Part shown: one piece after another, positions 8,184-16,283 of the stretch
Position numbering within the stretch: position 1 is the first letter of the stretch
How the letters are laid out: each line of letters begins with the position of its first letter
Assembly: GCA_024402535.1 (NCBI GenBank)
Contig: JAKSTN010000025.1
Location: 1 to 38,249, forward strand
DNA length: 38,249 bases
Direction: 5' to 3'
Origin: Treponema sp.
Lineage (GTDB): Bacteria; Spirochaetota; Spirochaetia; Treponematales; Treponemataceae
Position numbers and translations under genes: made by a program
The notes under the pieces: generated by a model
Told to the model about the DNA's origin: nothing
Database searches by the model: none
The model's input: the letters and a program-made list of their open reading frames with translations, nothing else

Positions 8184-9224
8184 ATGAAAAAATTATTATC
8201 ATTCGCTGCTGCTGCAGCCCTGGCTCTTAGCCTTGTAAGCTGTGGATCTACTGGAGGAGCAGCAAAAGCACCTAAAGCTGGATACCCACATCCAATGACT
8301 TACACACTGGACATTGCATCTGCAACAAAAGACGGTGTTATCGTAATGCAGGATAACTCACAGTACGGTACTCCAGGTCAGACAACACGTCAGACAAGCT
8401 ACACACAGAAAACATCATGGTACAGCATCGTTAAACCAAACAAACCACAGAAAGGTGATACAGTTCACCTGGTTGGACGTCTTACATCAGAAATTGACAT
8501 TGATAATCTTTATATAAGCCTCGTTGACAATGCAAGCTCTTGGACAGTTCTTAACGAAGGTGAAAACATCGTTTCTGACATCAAAGCTGGTGTTCCTTTT
8601 GATATCGATCTGGAACTCAACATTGTAAACAAAGTTGGTGGTGAATGTATGCTGGTTCTGGGATACGGTGAACAGAACGGTGGCGTTGCAAACTTCACAG
8701 CAGAAAAAGTAGCAGAATGTGACATCGGTACACCACAGGGTGAAATTGAAGTTGTAGAAAACCACACAACTCCAAAAGTATACGAATTTGACCTGTCTAA
8801 AGACCTGGCATATATCACACTGGCTCCAGAATACCCATGGGTAGACGGTGTTCAGGACACAATGGCAGATCCACTTCTGTACTCAGCTACAGTAGCTATC
8901 ACACAGAAATTCGACAAAGATACAGACTGGCCAATCGCTGGAGACAAAATCAAGGTTTACTGGAAAACACGTTCAAACAACGACATTTCAGCTCTTTCAG
9001 CTCGTATCATCGAAAACACACCTGCTGTAAACTGGTGGAAAGAAATTGACGTAAACGCTGGAACAGGTCACGTTATTGCTGAAAACATCAAAGCAAATGA
9101 AGTTTCAGAACTGGAATTCGAATTCGAAATTACAGATGCTCCAATTGAAGGACTTTCAATCTACATGTACAACAGCCTGGATGCTTCTAACGGATCTTCA
9201 CTCCTTACATACGTTCGTGACTAA
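8184..9224 (+). CDS. Lipoprotein, first of two tandem paralogues
   Basis: This 346-residue predicted lipoprotein has signal peptide and lipobox LSLVSC with lipidated Cys20. The mature part appears to be two related beta-rich domains (about 35-185 and 190-346). Each contains a P-GD-x-(I/V) strand, an acidic DI-D/N-L segment and a (D/E)LE(F/L) end. Trp residues and NWWKE (about 286-290) hint at a carbohydrate-binding beta-sandwich, but no known family is recognised. It is closely similar to the next gene, with near-identical signal peptides and C-termini (GSSLLTYVR). AGGAGGA gives strong initiation. The upstream -10 TATAAA (8115-8120) is matched to the same place in the paralogue, but I see no good -35. 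A terminator follows at 9250. Confidence 0.85.
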   Translation: MKKLLSFAAAAALALSLVSCGSTGGAAKAPKAGYPHPMTYTLDIASATKDGVIVMQDNSQYGTPGQTTRQTSYTQKTSWYSIVKPNKPQKGDTVHLVGRLTSEIDIDNLYISLVDNASSWTVLNEGENIVSDIKAGVPFDIDLELNIVNKVGGECMLVLGYGEQNGGVANFTAEKVAECDIGTPQGEIEVVENHTTPKVYEFDLSKDLAYITLAPEYPWVDGVQDTMADPLLYSATVAITQKFDKDTDWPIAGDKIKVYWKTRSNNDISALSARIIENTPAVNWWKEIDVNAGTGHVIAENIKANEVSELEFEFEITDAPIEGLSIYMYNSLDASNGSSLLTYVRD

Positions 9225-9249
9225 TTCATAAGAACTAAATAAATCTTAT

Positions 9250-9284
9250 AAAGGACTCTGAGCATAGCTTAGAGTCCTTTTTTT
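9250..9284 (+). terminator. Terminator of the first lipoprotein gene
   Basis: AAAGGACTCT (9250-9259) pairs with AGAGTCCTTT (9271-9280), followed by TTTT. It is a perfect 10-bp stem with an 11-nt loop. Confidence 0.9.
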
Positions 9285-9363
9285 ATATCATTCAAGAATA
9301 AAAATCCATTATTATTTACCTAATTTTCTAAGAAAAATGTTTAATAAATTAAGTAAATTTTCT

Positions 9364-9392
9364 TTGCGATATTTCAAATCCCGTTATAAAAT
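9364..9392 (+). promoter_or_regulatory. Promoter of the second lipoprotein gene
   Basis: TTGCGA (9364-9369), a 17-nt spacer and TAAAAT (9387-9392). The leader is about 35 nt and ends in AGGAGGA before the ATG at 9434. Confidence 0.65.
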
Positions 9393-9433
9393 AACTTAAC
9401 ATCAAAGTAAAATAAATCTCAGGAGGATTTTTA

Positions 9434-10492
9434 ATGAAAAAATTATTATCAATTGCTGCTGCAACAGCCCTGGCTCTTAGCCTTGTAAGCTGTGGATCAA
9501 CAGGCGGAGAAAAAGCACCTGTTGCAGGGTACGAACATCCAATGACTTATACACTGGACATCTCTGAAGGTCTTTCAAACCCAGTTTTGGCTTTCGCAGA
9601 TAACTCACAGTATGGTACAAAAGGCCGTTCTACACGTCAGGACAACACACCACCTGACTGGTCATCAATCGTAAAAGTAAACCGCCCACAAGCTGGAGAC
9701 AAAATCCGCGTTGTAGGTCGTTTCACTTCTGATATGGACATTGACCACCTTTACATCAACGTTGTAGACAACTCACCAGCTGCAAACTACTGGACACGCC
9801 TTTCAGGAAACAACGATGAAATGGCAGAACCTTCAATCGACGACATTAAAGCAGGTGAACCAGTTGATATCGATGTAACATTCGAACTTACATCAAAATG
9901 TATTTCTAAACTCATCTTCAACATGGCTTACGGTGAACAGAATGGCGACCTTGCAACATTCACATTTGAAAAAGTTGCAGATTGTGATATCGGAACCCCA
10001 TCAGGAGACTTTGTAGTTCTTGAAAACCATAAAGAACCAAAAGTTTACGAATTTGATCTTTCAAAAGATCTGGCATACCTTGAACTTAAACCAAACTACC
10101 CATGGGTAAATGGTGCTCAGGATACAATGGCTGACCCAGTTGATTACGAAGCAATCGTTGCAATTACAAACAAATTCAACATTGATAATGACTGGCCAAT
10201 CAAGGGTGACAAACTCAAGATTTACTGGAAAACACGTTCAAACAATAACATTGCTGCCCTTCACTGCCGTGTTGTAGAAAACACAGCTGCTGTTCCAAAC
10301 TGGTGGAAAGAACTTGACGTTAATGGTGGAGCTGGTAAAGTAGTTCACGAAAACATCGTTGCAGACGATGTTACAGAAATCGAATTTGAACTGGAATTTG
10401 CAGATGCTCCAATCGAAGGTGTTTCACTCACAATCTGGAACAACCTGGACGAATCTGATGGATCTTCACTCCTTACATACGTTCGTGAATAG
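9434..10492 (+). CDS. Lipoprotein, second of two tandem paralogues
   Basis: This 352-residue predicted lipoprotein has lipobox LSLVSC with Cys20. It has the same two-domain plan as the preceding gene, with a longer loop in the first domain (residues near 107-140, SGNNDEMAEPS) and divergence mostly in the N-terminal domain. The C-terminal domain keeps KIYWKTRSNN, PNWWKELDV and the terminus LLTYVRE. The aromatic-rich beta pattern would suit ligand or glycan binding at the cell surface or periplasm, but no family or catalytic motif is recognised, so function stays unknown. The start is fixed by AGGAGGA and the shared signal sequence. It has its own promoter (9364-9392) and terminator (10531). 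Confidence 0.85.
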   Translation: MKKLLSIAAATALALSLVSCGSTGGEKAPVAGYEHPMTYTLDISEGLSNPVLAFADNSQYGTKGRSTRQDNTPPDWSSIVKVNRPQAGDKIRVVGRFTSDMDIDHLYINVVDNSPAANYWTRLSGNNDEMAEPSIDDIKAGEPVDIDVTFELTSKCISKLIFNMAYGEQNGDLATFTFEKVADCDIGTPSGDFVVLENHKEPKVYEFDLSKDLAYLELKPNYPWVNGAQDTMADPVDYEAIVAITNKFNIDNDWPIKGDKLKIYWKTRSNNNIAALHCRVVENTAAVPNWWKELDVNGGAGKVVHENIVADDVTEIEFELEFADAPIEGVSLTIWNNLDESDGSSLLTYVRE

Positions 10493-10530
10493 AAATCACA
10501 TAGGGTAGTTTTACCCTGTCAACGTCCTTC

Positions 10531-10571
10531 AAACAGTCCTTTGAAATCCTTATCAAAGGACTGTTTCTTTT
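10531..10571 (+). terminator. Terminator after the lipoprotein pair
   Basis: AAACAGTCCTTTGA (10531-10544) and TCAAAGGACTGTTT (10553-10566) form a perfect 14-bp stem with an 8-nt loop, followed by CTTTT. A smaller hairpin AGGGTA/TACCCT lies just before it (about 10502-10517). The element separates the pair from the convergent gene ending at 10574. Confidence 0.85.
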
Positions 10572-10573
10572 GC

Positions 10574-11389
10574 CTAGTCTTTATCCACTCCAAGTCCAAA
10601 CAGAGCAAAATCCCCGCGACACGGATCTTCAGGCCAGATTTCTTTCATTCTTTCTGTAAGCATAATGGCAGTTTTCCTGTCAGCCTTTGCATTCGCCGGC
10701 AGCAACCCAAGCTTTATGCTTTCCTGCAAAACATGAACATCAAGAGGTATAATCAGATTTTTCGGACTATACCAGGTCCAGAGGCCAAGATCTACCGGCG
10801 AATTACGGCGAACCATCCAGCGAAGAAACATTTGAATACGTTTATTTGCACTGTTTTTGCCTTTTGAGACAATGCTTGAAGACGGGAAACTTTCTGAAAT
10901 CAGGAGATCCAGGGGATAAAAAACTTCCGGCTCTGTCGCACCAGGTTCACGGCCTTCGGTCGGGCGCATATCTTCCCAGGATTCACGAAAAAATCGTCCG
11001 AAGGAACCTGAAATCCGAAGTATCTGCTGAAGATCATCAAAAAAAACATACATATCATTATATGAATAAAACCTGTAAAACTTTTTTTCAGCATTGCCGT
11101 CTGGAGGCAGAAGAGAAGTTCTGTAAGCACCAGACATAATCCAGGCGGCAAAGCCCTGCCCTTTTTCTTTTCCCCATTCATCACAAAGATCTGCCAGATA
11201 TTGAATTTTCGAAATGAACTGCTTTCTGTTTCCGAAGGAAAGCATAGCTGCAACAAATGAAAAAACTTCCCGGTCTGTAGTACGTTCATAATAACGCAGA
11301 AAGCGACTTGGATCTTCCATAAGAAAATCAGTTGTTTCATATTTTTTTGCAAGGTTTATTAATAAAGTGTTAACGTCAAGTTTGCCCAT
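10574..11389 (-). CDS. TIGR02757/DUF2400 family protein
   Basis: This 271-residue conserved protein of unknown function is recognised by the C-terminal run typical of the family: RMFLRWMVRRNSPVDLGLW-like residues, then LIIPLDVH, a TER segment, and PEDPCRGDFALFGLGV near the end. The layout recalls HhH-GPD-type helical folds, but that is only an impression. No signal peptide is seen, so it is cytoplasmic. I chose the start MGKLDVNTLL. Longer in-frame starts up to 11545 would overlap the divergent gene at 11440 and its promoter. There is no Shine-Dalgarno; instead TATAAT (11396-11401) ends 6 nt before this ATG, suggesting a leaderless message. Confidence 0.8.
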   Translation of the reverse strand: MGKLDVNTLLINLAKKYETTDFLMEDPSRFLRYYERTTDREVFSFVAAMLSFGNRKQFISKIQYLADLCDEWGKEKGQGFAAWIMSGAYRTSLLPPDGNAEKKFYRFYSYNDMYVFFDDLQQILRISGSFGRFFRESWEDMRPTEGREPGATEPEVFYPLDLLISESFPSSSIVSKGKNSANKRIQMFLRWMVRRNSPVDLGLWTWYSPKNLIIPLDVHVLQESIKLGLLPANAKADRKTAIMLTERMKEIWPEDPCRGDFALFGLGVDKD

Positions 11390-11395
11390 AATTCT

Positions 11396-11401
11396 ATTAT
11401 A
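11396..11401 (-). promoter_or_regulatory. -10 box 6 nt before the TIGR02757 start (leaderless candidate)
   Basis: On the reverse strand TATAAT (11396-11401), then 6 nt, then ATG at 11389. No convincing -35 is present. The rightward -10 of the PHP gene (11425-11430) is only about 25 bp away, so the two promoters probably interfere. Confidence 0.45.
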
Positions 11402-11424
11402 GTGAATGAAAGTCATTTTTTCTT

Positions 11425-11430
11425 TATAAT
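11425..11430 (+). promoter_or_regulatory. -10 box of the PHP phosphatase gene
   Basis: TATAAT (11425-11430) is followed by 9 nt (CAGGATACA) and the ATG at 11440. Transcription would begin only about 3 nt before the start codon, so the AGGA seen at -8 would lie mostly outside the mRNA. Confidence 0.45.
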
Positions 11431-11439
11431 CAGGATACA

Positions 11440-12231
11440 ATGAAAAAATTATCAAATTTCCATACACACACTTATCTTTGTGGCCACGCAGAAGGAAAAC
11501 CTTTAGACTATGCTCTCCAGGCCCAGAAAGAAGGCTGCAAAGCACTTGGCTTTTCTGATCACTGCCCTTTTCCTAAAGATTTCCCTGATCCATGGGACAA
11601 TGTCCGCATGGATGCAGATCAGGTTCCTTTATATCTGGATCTTATAAAAGAAGCAAAAGAAGCTGTTGATTTTCCTGTTTACACAGGATTTGAATGCGAA
11701 TGGGATCCTGTTTACAAAGACTGGTATAAAGATGAACTTCGGGGAAAGTTCGGCGCAGATTATCTGGTTATGGGGCAGCACTGGCTTATGCAGGACGGCC
11801 GTCATCCTGGAACTCAAGTCATAACATCTGATAAAGACTTAAACAAATACTGCGATCAGGTAATAGACGGTATGAAATCCGGACTTTTTGATTTTCTCGC
11901 TCACCCTGACCTGTTCATGTATTCAATGTGCGAATGGACAAAAAATACCGAAGCCGTAAGCAAAGCAATTATCGATGCTGCTGTCAGCCTTGATATGCCA
12001 ATCGAAGTAAACGGATACGGACTTGCAAAAAAAACTCAAAGTACAAGCCGTGGAATAAGACAGGTTTACCCTTACGTAGAATTCTGGGAACTTGCGGCAG
12101 ATTCAAAAGCAAAAATAATCTGCAATTCTGATGCACATTTCCCTCATGACGTTATTTTTAATGCATGGCGGGCCCGTGACTTTGCCGGAAGGTTTGGAAT
12201 TGACATTTTTGAGTATTTACCTAAAAATTAG
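11440..12231 (+). CDS. PHP-domain phosphatase, histidinol-phosphatase type
   Basis: This 263-residue cytoplasmic PHP-family metal-dependent phosphoesterase is most like histidinol-phosphatase (HisJ/HisK type, last but one step of histidine synthesis). All PHP metal-ligand motifs are visible: HTHT (H8, H10), H16, SDH (D40, H41), the GFECEW region (E85/E87), GQHW (H114), AHPD (H155) and NSDAH (D231, H233). No other his genes are nearby, and the next gene is an outer-membrane-like protein 18 nt downstream, so another phosphorylated substrate is possible. The gene diverges from the TIGR02757 gene. Confidence 0.85.
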   Translation: MKKLSNFHTHTYLCGHAEGKPLDYALQAQKEGCKALGFSDHCPFPKDFPDPWDNVRMDADQVPLYLDLIKEAKEAVDFPVYTGFECEWDPVYKDWYKDELRGKFGADYLVMGQHWLMQDGRHPGTQVITSDKDLNKYCDQVIDGMKSGLFDFLAHPDLFMYSMCEWTKNTEAVSKAIIDAAVSLDMPIEVNGYGLAKKTQSTSRGIRQVYPYVEFWELAADSKAKIICNSDAHFPHDVIFNAWRARDFAGRFGIDIFEYLPKN

Positions 12232-12249
12232 AGATACGGAGGTAGATTT

Positions 12250-12822
12250 ATGAAAAAAAGTTCAAAACTAATTATTGCGGCTTTCGCTTTAATCTTAGGA
12301 ATCTCAGCTACTGCAACAGGTAAAGAAAAAATTGAAAGAGAATGGATCTTTCATGACAATGCCTGCGGTGCAAAAGTTATGGGATGGAATTCAAGTGTAA
12401 ACGGAGTCTATGGTCTTAATTACCAGAGATGGTTTGAAAACAACATCGGACTTGAAACAACATTCGGTGGAAGTTTCAATCCAGACAGAAAATGGGACAA
12501 TTACCTTTGTGTAAATGGCCAGCTTCAGTACAGAATTTTCCAGTCTTCAACAGACAAACCTTTTGTCGGCCAGTTCTATTTCTGGGGAATGGGAGGCTAT
12601 ATTCTTTCACAGGAATATTCAACTATTTATTTTGTGGAAGATGAAACTGAAAAAAATGAAGAAAGAATTGTCAGCAATGCATGTGCAGGGCTTGGTATAG
12701 GCGCTGAACTTGTATTCTGGGAAAGAATTTCGATGCCTGTTGAATTCGGTTTATGCGGCGACTTCCCTTATAAACCAAACGTAGGATTTGCTGCTTCAAC
12801 CGGTATTCGTTTCAGATTCTAA
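12250..12822 (+). CDS. Small outer-membrane beta-barrel-like protein
   Basis: This 190-residue exported protein has a signal peptide in the first ~23 residues (KLIIAAFALILGISATATG). The remainder alternates hydrophobic and polar residues in beta-strand fashion, with Gly and aromatic residues. It ends GIRFRF, a terminal Phe in a beta-signal-like strand as in outer-membrane barrels. Length would suit an 8-stranded barrel (inference). Family not recognised. GGAGGT (12238-12243) precedes the ATG, and the gap to the PHP stop is 18 nt, so the two are probably cotranscribed. A strong terminator follows. Confidence 0.7.
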   Translation: MKKSSKLIIAAFALILGISATATGKEKIEREWIFHDNACGAKVMGWNSSVNGVYGLNYQRWFENNIGLETTFGGSFNPDRKWDNYLCVNGQLQYRIFQSSTDKPFVGQFYFWGMGGYILSQEYSTIYFVEDETEKNEERIVSNACAGLGIGAELVFWERISMPVEFGLCGDFPYKPNVGFAASTGIRFRF

Positions 12823-12848
12823 ATCTATTCTGAAATAATAAAACAAAG

Positions 12849-12891
12849 AAAAAGGCCTGACTTCAGTCAAAGTGTGAAGTCAGGCCTTTTT
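12849..12891. terminator. Bidirectional terminator, 17-bp stem
   Basis: The left arm 12849-12865 and right arm 12875-12891 are perfect complements (core AGGCCTGACTTCA) with a 9-nt loop. A5 leads and T5 follows, so it can act in both directions. It lies between the convergent outer-membrane-like gene and fabG. Confidence 0.92.
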
Positions 12892-12938
12892 CATATACAT
12901 AATCAGTATTTCAAAAGACTATTTATTTATAACTCAAT

Positions 12939-13709
12939 CTACGATGTAAGTCCGCCACTAACCTCAAGAACCTGTCCTGTTATGTAAGAAGCGCCTTCTG
13001 AAAGAAGGAATGCTGCAACAGAACCAATTTCTTCAGGCTGACCTGCACGGCCCATTGGAATAGCTTTAATCATTGCTTCTGCAGCTTCTGGTCTGATTGC
13101 TTTGGTCATATCAGTATCAATAAAACCAGGTGCAATACAGTTTACTGTAACTCCGCGGCTTGCAAGTTCAAGTGCCAGAGATTTTGAAGCACCGATAAGA
13201 CCTGCTTTTGCTGCAGAATAATTTGTCTGTCCACCGTTTCCATGAACACCAACGATTGAAGAAATATTTACAATACGTCCGCCGCGTTTATTCTTGCGTC
13301 CAATCATAGGCATAATCAAAGGTTTAATTACATTAAAGAAACTTCCAAGGTTTGTATTTACAACTGCATCCCAGTCATCACCTTTCATAGCGGCGAAAAT
13401 ATTGTCGCGTGTAATTCCTGCATTGTTTACAATTCCCCAAAGTGCACCATATTTTGCAGCCAGGGCCTTAAGTTTTTCATCACAGTCAGCACGGTCAGAA
13501 ACATTGAACTGAAGGATTTCCCCATCTGATCCTGCTTTCTTTACCATATCCAGAGTTTCCTGAGCTTTTGCTTCAGAACCGTTGTAATGACAGATTACAT
13601 AGTAACCTTCTTTTGCACATGCTACGGCAATAGCACGACCGATACCACCGGAAGCTCCGGTAACCAGAACTCTTTTAATTTCTGCTGTTTCGTTTTCCAT
13701 ATTTTCCAT
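12939..13709 (-). CDS. fabG: 3-oxoacyl-[acyl-carrier-protein] reductase
   Basis: Short-chain dehydrogenase reducing 3-oxoacyl-ACP with NADPH in fatty acid synthesis (256 residues from this start). TGASGGIG (17-24) binds the dinucleotide and NNAG is at 95-98. The catalytic residues are S151, Y164 and K168 (YSAAK). PGFIDTDMT and the C-terminus YITGQVLEVSGGL are typical of FabG. I chose the ATG at 13709 rather than the one at 13736, because the latter falls inside the promoter TTGACA-16-CATAAT (13719-13746). The ATG at 13700 is a further option. There is no Shine-Dalgarno. No acpP or fabD is adjacent, so the gene stands alone in the pathway here. Confidence 0.9.
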   Translation of the reverse strand: MENMENETAEIKRVLVTGASGGIGRAIAVACAKEGYYVICHYNGSEAKAQETLDMVKKAGSDGEILQFNVSDRADCDEKLKALAAKYGALWGIVNNAGITRDNIFAAMKGDDWDAVVNTNLGSFFNVIKPLIMPMIGRKNKRGGRIVNISSIVGVHGNGGQTNYSAAKAGLIGASKSLALELASRGVTVNCIAPGFIDTDMTKAIRPEAAEAMIKAIPMGRAGQPEEIGSVAAFLLSEGASYITGQVLEVSGGLTS

Positions 13710-13718
13710 AATAGTTTT

Positions 13719-13746
13719 ATTATGACAAAATTTCAAAAATTGTCAA
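13719..13746 (-). promoter_or_regulatory. Promoter of fabG with almost no leader
   Basis: TTGACA (13741-13746, full consensus), a 16-nt spacer and CATAAT (13719-13724) on the reverse strand. The -10 ends 9 nt before the ATG at 13709, so the predicted leader is about 2-3 nt. Confidence 0.65.
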
Positions 13747-13778
13747 CAAAAAGATTTCATCTTGAGAAAGTCTGTGAA

Positions 13779-15113
13779 CTAATCTTCAGGAAGAAGGATA
13801 GCATCAACATGAGCTCCCGCTTTCTTTATTTCTTTTGAAACAAAATCTTTTGAATAACGGCGGGAACCGCGTGGTGTCGGATGAGGTTCTGCATCTCCAA
13901 TCAGGATTATTTTCTTGTATGCATTTTCCCGATAAGTATAAAAATTTACAGCTGCAAAAAGAGCTTCATACACAGCTTCAGGAACATCACCACCTTCTTT
14001 TCCCTTTATTACAAGTGCATTCAAATTCTTATTAAATTCTTCCAGGTCATATGTAAAATCGCTGAATTTAACAGGAAGTTCCTTATAACGGAAATTATCA
14101 GCATAATCACGGTAGAAAAGAAGCCCGTAACGAATTGGTTCAAAACCTGACATACATTCTATAAGAGCTGGAACAAGTTCTGTTTTCAAAGAATCAATAT
14201 CATTTTTCATACTGCCTGTTGCATCAATTACAAATACAAGGTCCAAAGGCTGGTTAGGATCCATCTTTTCAAGGCATTTAAAAATATCTTCAGTTATTGT
14301 TTCCGGACCTTTTGAATAAATCAGATCTTCAGCAATTTCTTTGAAAGAATCATTTGCCCGTGGATTATAATCATCTGTAAGAATTACTTCTTCAGGCTCT
14401 TCTTCCGGTTCAGGTACCGGCTCTTCAAAAACAGGTTCTTCAACCGGTGGAAGTTCTCCAGGAGGATTTTCCTTTACGACAGGCTTTGGTTCAGGCTTTT
14501 TCACAACCGTTTTCTTCACAACCTTTTTACGAGTCTGAAGATCAAACATAAAAGGACTGTCCATAAAAGCACCTGAATAGTCAGCATATTTCTTTTCGAA
14601 AGTCCGGACATTTATGAAAGTGCCTTTTCCAATTGTTACACTTCCATGACGTTCCCACTCATAACCGTAATCAAGAACCTCTGGAATATATATGTGGAAA
14701 GCTTTTCCAAAAACCGGATCAGGTTCAACAGATGAATCTACAAGAGAATATTTTGACCACTGTGAAATAAGAGGTTTCCCGTCCAGATACCTGAGTTCAT
14801 CACCATTTACAGGATTATATTCACGGGCACGATATGCAAAACTGTCGTTTTTTCCTTCAGGATCTTTTGTAGTCTCAGTTAAGAGGATTGATTCAATTTC
14901 AGGACGTTTTCTGACATAAAGATGATAGCCTTTTGTTTCAAGCTTTGTTTCCGGAACAAGTCGGATATCTTTTGCTGTAATACGCAACCGCTGCTGTTCT
15001 GCAGTATAAACCGGTTTCTGAGACTGAGACGCAGCAGCAACTTCGCTTTCTGTCTGTGCAAAAAGCATAAAACTTAATGAAATATACAAAAATACAAGGA
15101 AAAATCGTTTCAT
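13779..15113 (-). CDS. Secreted von Willebrand factor A-domain protein
   Basis: This 444-residue exported protein has a signal peptide of about 19 residues (FFLVFLYISLSFMLFA, then QTES). The N-terminal region (about 35-195) is beta-rich and unrecognised. A basic stretch of K/V repeats (197-207) leads into a Pro/Glu-rich linker (about 207-245). The C-terminal part is a VWA domain with an intact MIDAS start, D297-x-T-G-S301 (VIDATGSMKND), and a later GGD plus IGDAEPHP. The linker suggests it spans the periplasm or reaches the wall. Function unknown; it is presumably protein binding through the MIDAS metal. No Shine-Dalgarno and no clear promoter were found before the ATG, which diverges from the gene at 15207. 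Confidence 0.82.
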   Translation of the reverse strand: MKRFFLVFLYISLSFMLFAQTESEVAAASQSQKPVYTAEQQRLRITAKDIRLVPETKLETKGYHLYVRKRPEIESILLTETTKDPEGKNDSFAYRAREYNPVNGDELRYLDGKPLISQWSKYSLVDSSVEPDPVFGKAFHIYIPEVLDYGYEWERHGSVTIGKGTFINVRTFEKKYADYSGAFMDSPFMFDLQTRKKVVKKTVVKKPEPKPVVKENPPGELPPVEEPVFEEPVPEPEEEPEEVILTDDYNPRANDSFKEIAEDLIYSKGPETITEDIFKCLEKMDPNQPLDLVFVIDATGSMKNDIDSLKTELVPALIECMSGFEPIRYGLLFYRDYADNFRYKELPVKFSDFTYDLEEFNKNLNALVIKGKEGGDVPEAVYEALFAAVNFYTYRENAYKKIILIGDAEPHPTPRGSRRYSKDFVSKEIKKAGAHVDAILLPED

Positions 15114-15171
15114 ATTTTTATTTTCGACAAATTTTCACATTTTATTCGGTAAATTTTTGTATGTTTTGATT

Positions 15172-15200
15172 TTGATAATAATGCAAAAATGAAGTATAAT
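15172..15200 (+). promoter_or_regulatory. Promoter predicting a leaderless mRNA for the 15207 gene
   Basis: TTGATA (15172-15177), a 17-nt spacer, TATAAT (15195-15200), then 6 nt (TAAAGT) and the ATG at 15207. Transcription should start at or within a nucleotide of the A of the start codon. No Shine-Dalgarno is present. Confidence 0.7.
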
Positions 15201-15206
15201 TAAAGT

Positions 15207-16283
15207 ATGTCGAATTTGGCTAACTTTGAACACATTGACATAAACTCATTCTTTGATGAAGCGCCTCAAGAAAACCTCCAGAAACAGGAAGAATTAAGTC
15301 TTCTTTCTGATAGAGAACGGGCACTTATCAATAAATTTATGCCTCTTGTCAAAGAAAAAGATGAAGAACGCTGGAAGATTTTTAATGAACGTCTTCACGA
15401 CATGGAACAGCTTGCAAAAGCCATGTCTCACTTCCCGTCTCTTCTGGAACGCCATGAACTTGCAGGTGGAACACGAACCCCTACAATTCTTATTTCCTCA
15501 TTGATAAAACACCTTGATGAAGGTGATGCTACACTGCAGCTGCCATCAAAAGCAATCCTTGGAAAAGCATTCCTTGTTGCAAAAGCACATACCCTTTCAT
15601 CATTCTCAAAATTTGCAAAACATATGGAAGGCTGTGAAAAGCTTGCTCAGGATCTTGCAAATGAAACCATTTCAGCTATGTTCAGCCTCCTTGCAGAGGA
15701 TGTTTACCTGAACTTAATCCGCGACAATACACAGCCGGAAGAATTCCGCCGGGAATGGGCACTTTCACTGCTTCTGTTGTGGGAACACTGGAATGACCAG
15801 ACAGCAGAAACCGTAGCTCCTGTTCTTCAGGAAGTATGGGCTGCACGCCGTAAACTTGCACCTGCTTTTGGAACAATGATGGGAACAAGTGAACTTCTGC
15901 TTATTTCAATGCAGATGAATGAACAGTGGATTCAGTTCATTAAAAATAAAATGGGAGACACCGGTGTTTCCCAGGCAATGGAAGAGTTTCTTTTCGGAAT
16001 TTCTTTTGAACAGATAACAAAACTCCGTTCAATTCTTCGCGAAAAAGGAATTGCAGCCATTGGACGTGATGAAGTTTCAAACTTCCTTGGTCAGCACGTA
16101 AAAGCTGACGCAGGTCTGGACTACCGAGACTTCTATTCTATGTATACAATACGCCGTGATAATGCCAGAAGCCGAAAGCGCCTGAACTTAAACGGCCCAC
16201 ATAAAACTATTGAAGATTACTTTATTCAATTCGTAACAGAACGAAACCAGGAGAAACAGAAAAATGACACCTTCGCCAAATAA
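15207..16283 (+). CDS. Helical cytoplasmic protein of unknown function, cotranscribed with a regulator
   Basis: This 358-residue protein has no signal peptide and no membrane segment. It appears almost wholly alpha-helical, with a charged N-terminus (DINSFFDEAPQENLQKQEEL) and a basic C-terminal region (RRDNARSRKRLNL, about 317-329). No family or catalytic motif was recognised. Its 3' end overlaps the downstream XRE-cupin gene by 20 nt, so the two are translationally linked and probably act together. The start is set by the TATAAT 6 nt upstream, and the nearest alternative Met is far inside. Confidence 0.75.
   Translation: MSNLANFEHIDINSFFDEAPQENLQKQEELSLLSDRERALINKFMPLVKEKDEERWKIFNERLHDMEQLAKAMSHFPSLLERHELAGGTRTPTILISSLIKHLDEGDATLQLPSKAILGKAFLVAKAHTLSSFSKFAKHMEGCEKLAQDLANETISAMFSLLAEDVYLNLIRDNTQPEEFRREWALSLLLLWEHWNDQTAETVAPVLQEVWAARRKLAPAFGTMMGTSELLLISMQMNEQWIQFIKNKMGDTGVSQAMEEFLFGISFEQITKLRSILREKGIAAIGRDEVSNFLGQHVKADAGLDYRDFYSMYTIRRDNARSRKRLNLNGPHKTIEDYFIQFVTERNQEKQKNDTFAK

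Larger units (their letters stand above)
8184..10492 (+). repeat. Tandem gene duplication (two lipoprotein genes)
   Basis: The genes at 8184-9224 and 9434-10492 are paralogues in tandem. They share the signal peptide almost residue for residue, the ADN/QDN-SQYGT motif, the segment VYEFDLSKDLAY, and the end GSSLLTYVR. Each has its own AGGAGG RBS and its own terminator, and the second has a recognisable promoter, so the duplicated unit is a complete cistron. Confidence 0.85.

Noticed and set aside
11390..11545. Upstream in-frame extension of the TIGR02757 gene (52 extra residues)
   Set aside because: It overlaps the divergent PHP gene and both promoters, has no RBS, and the extra residues do not look like the family.
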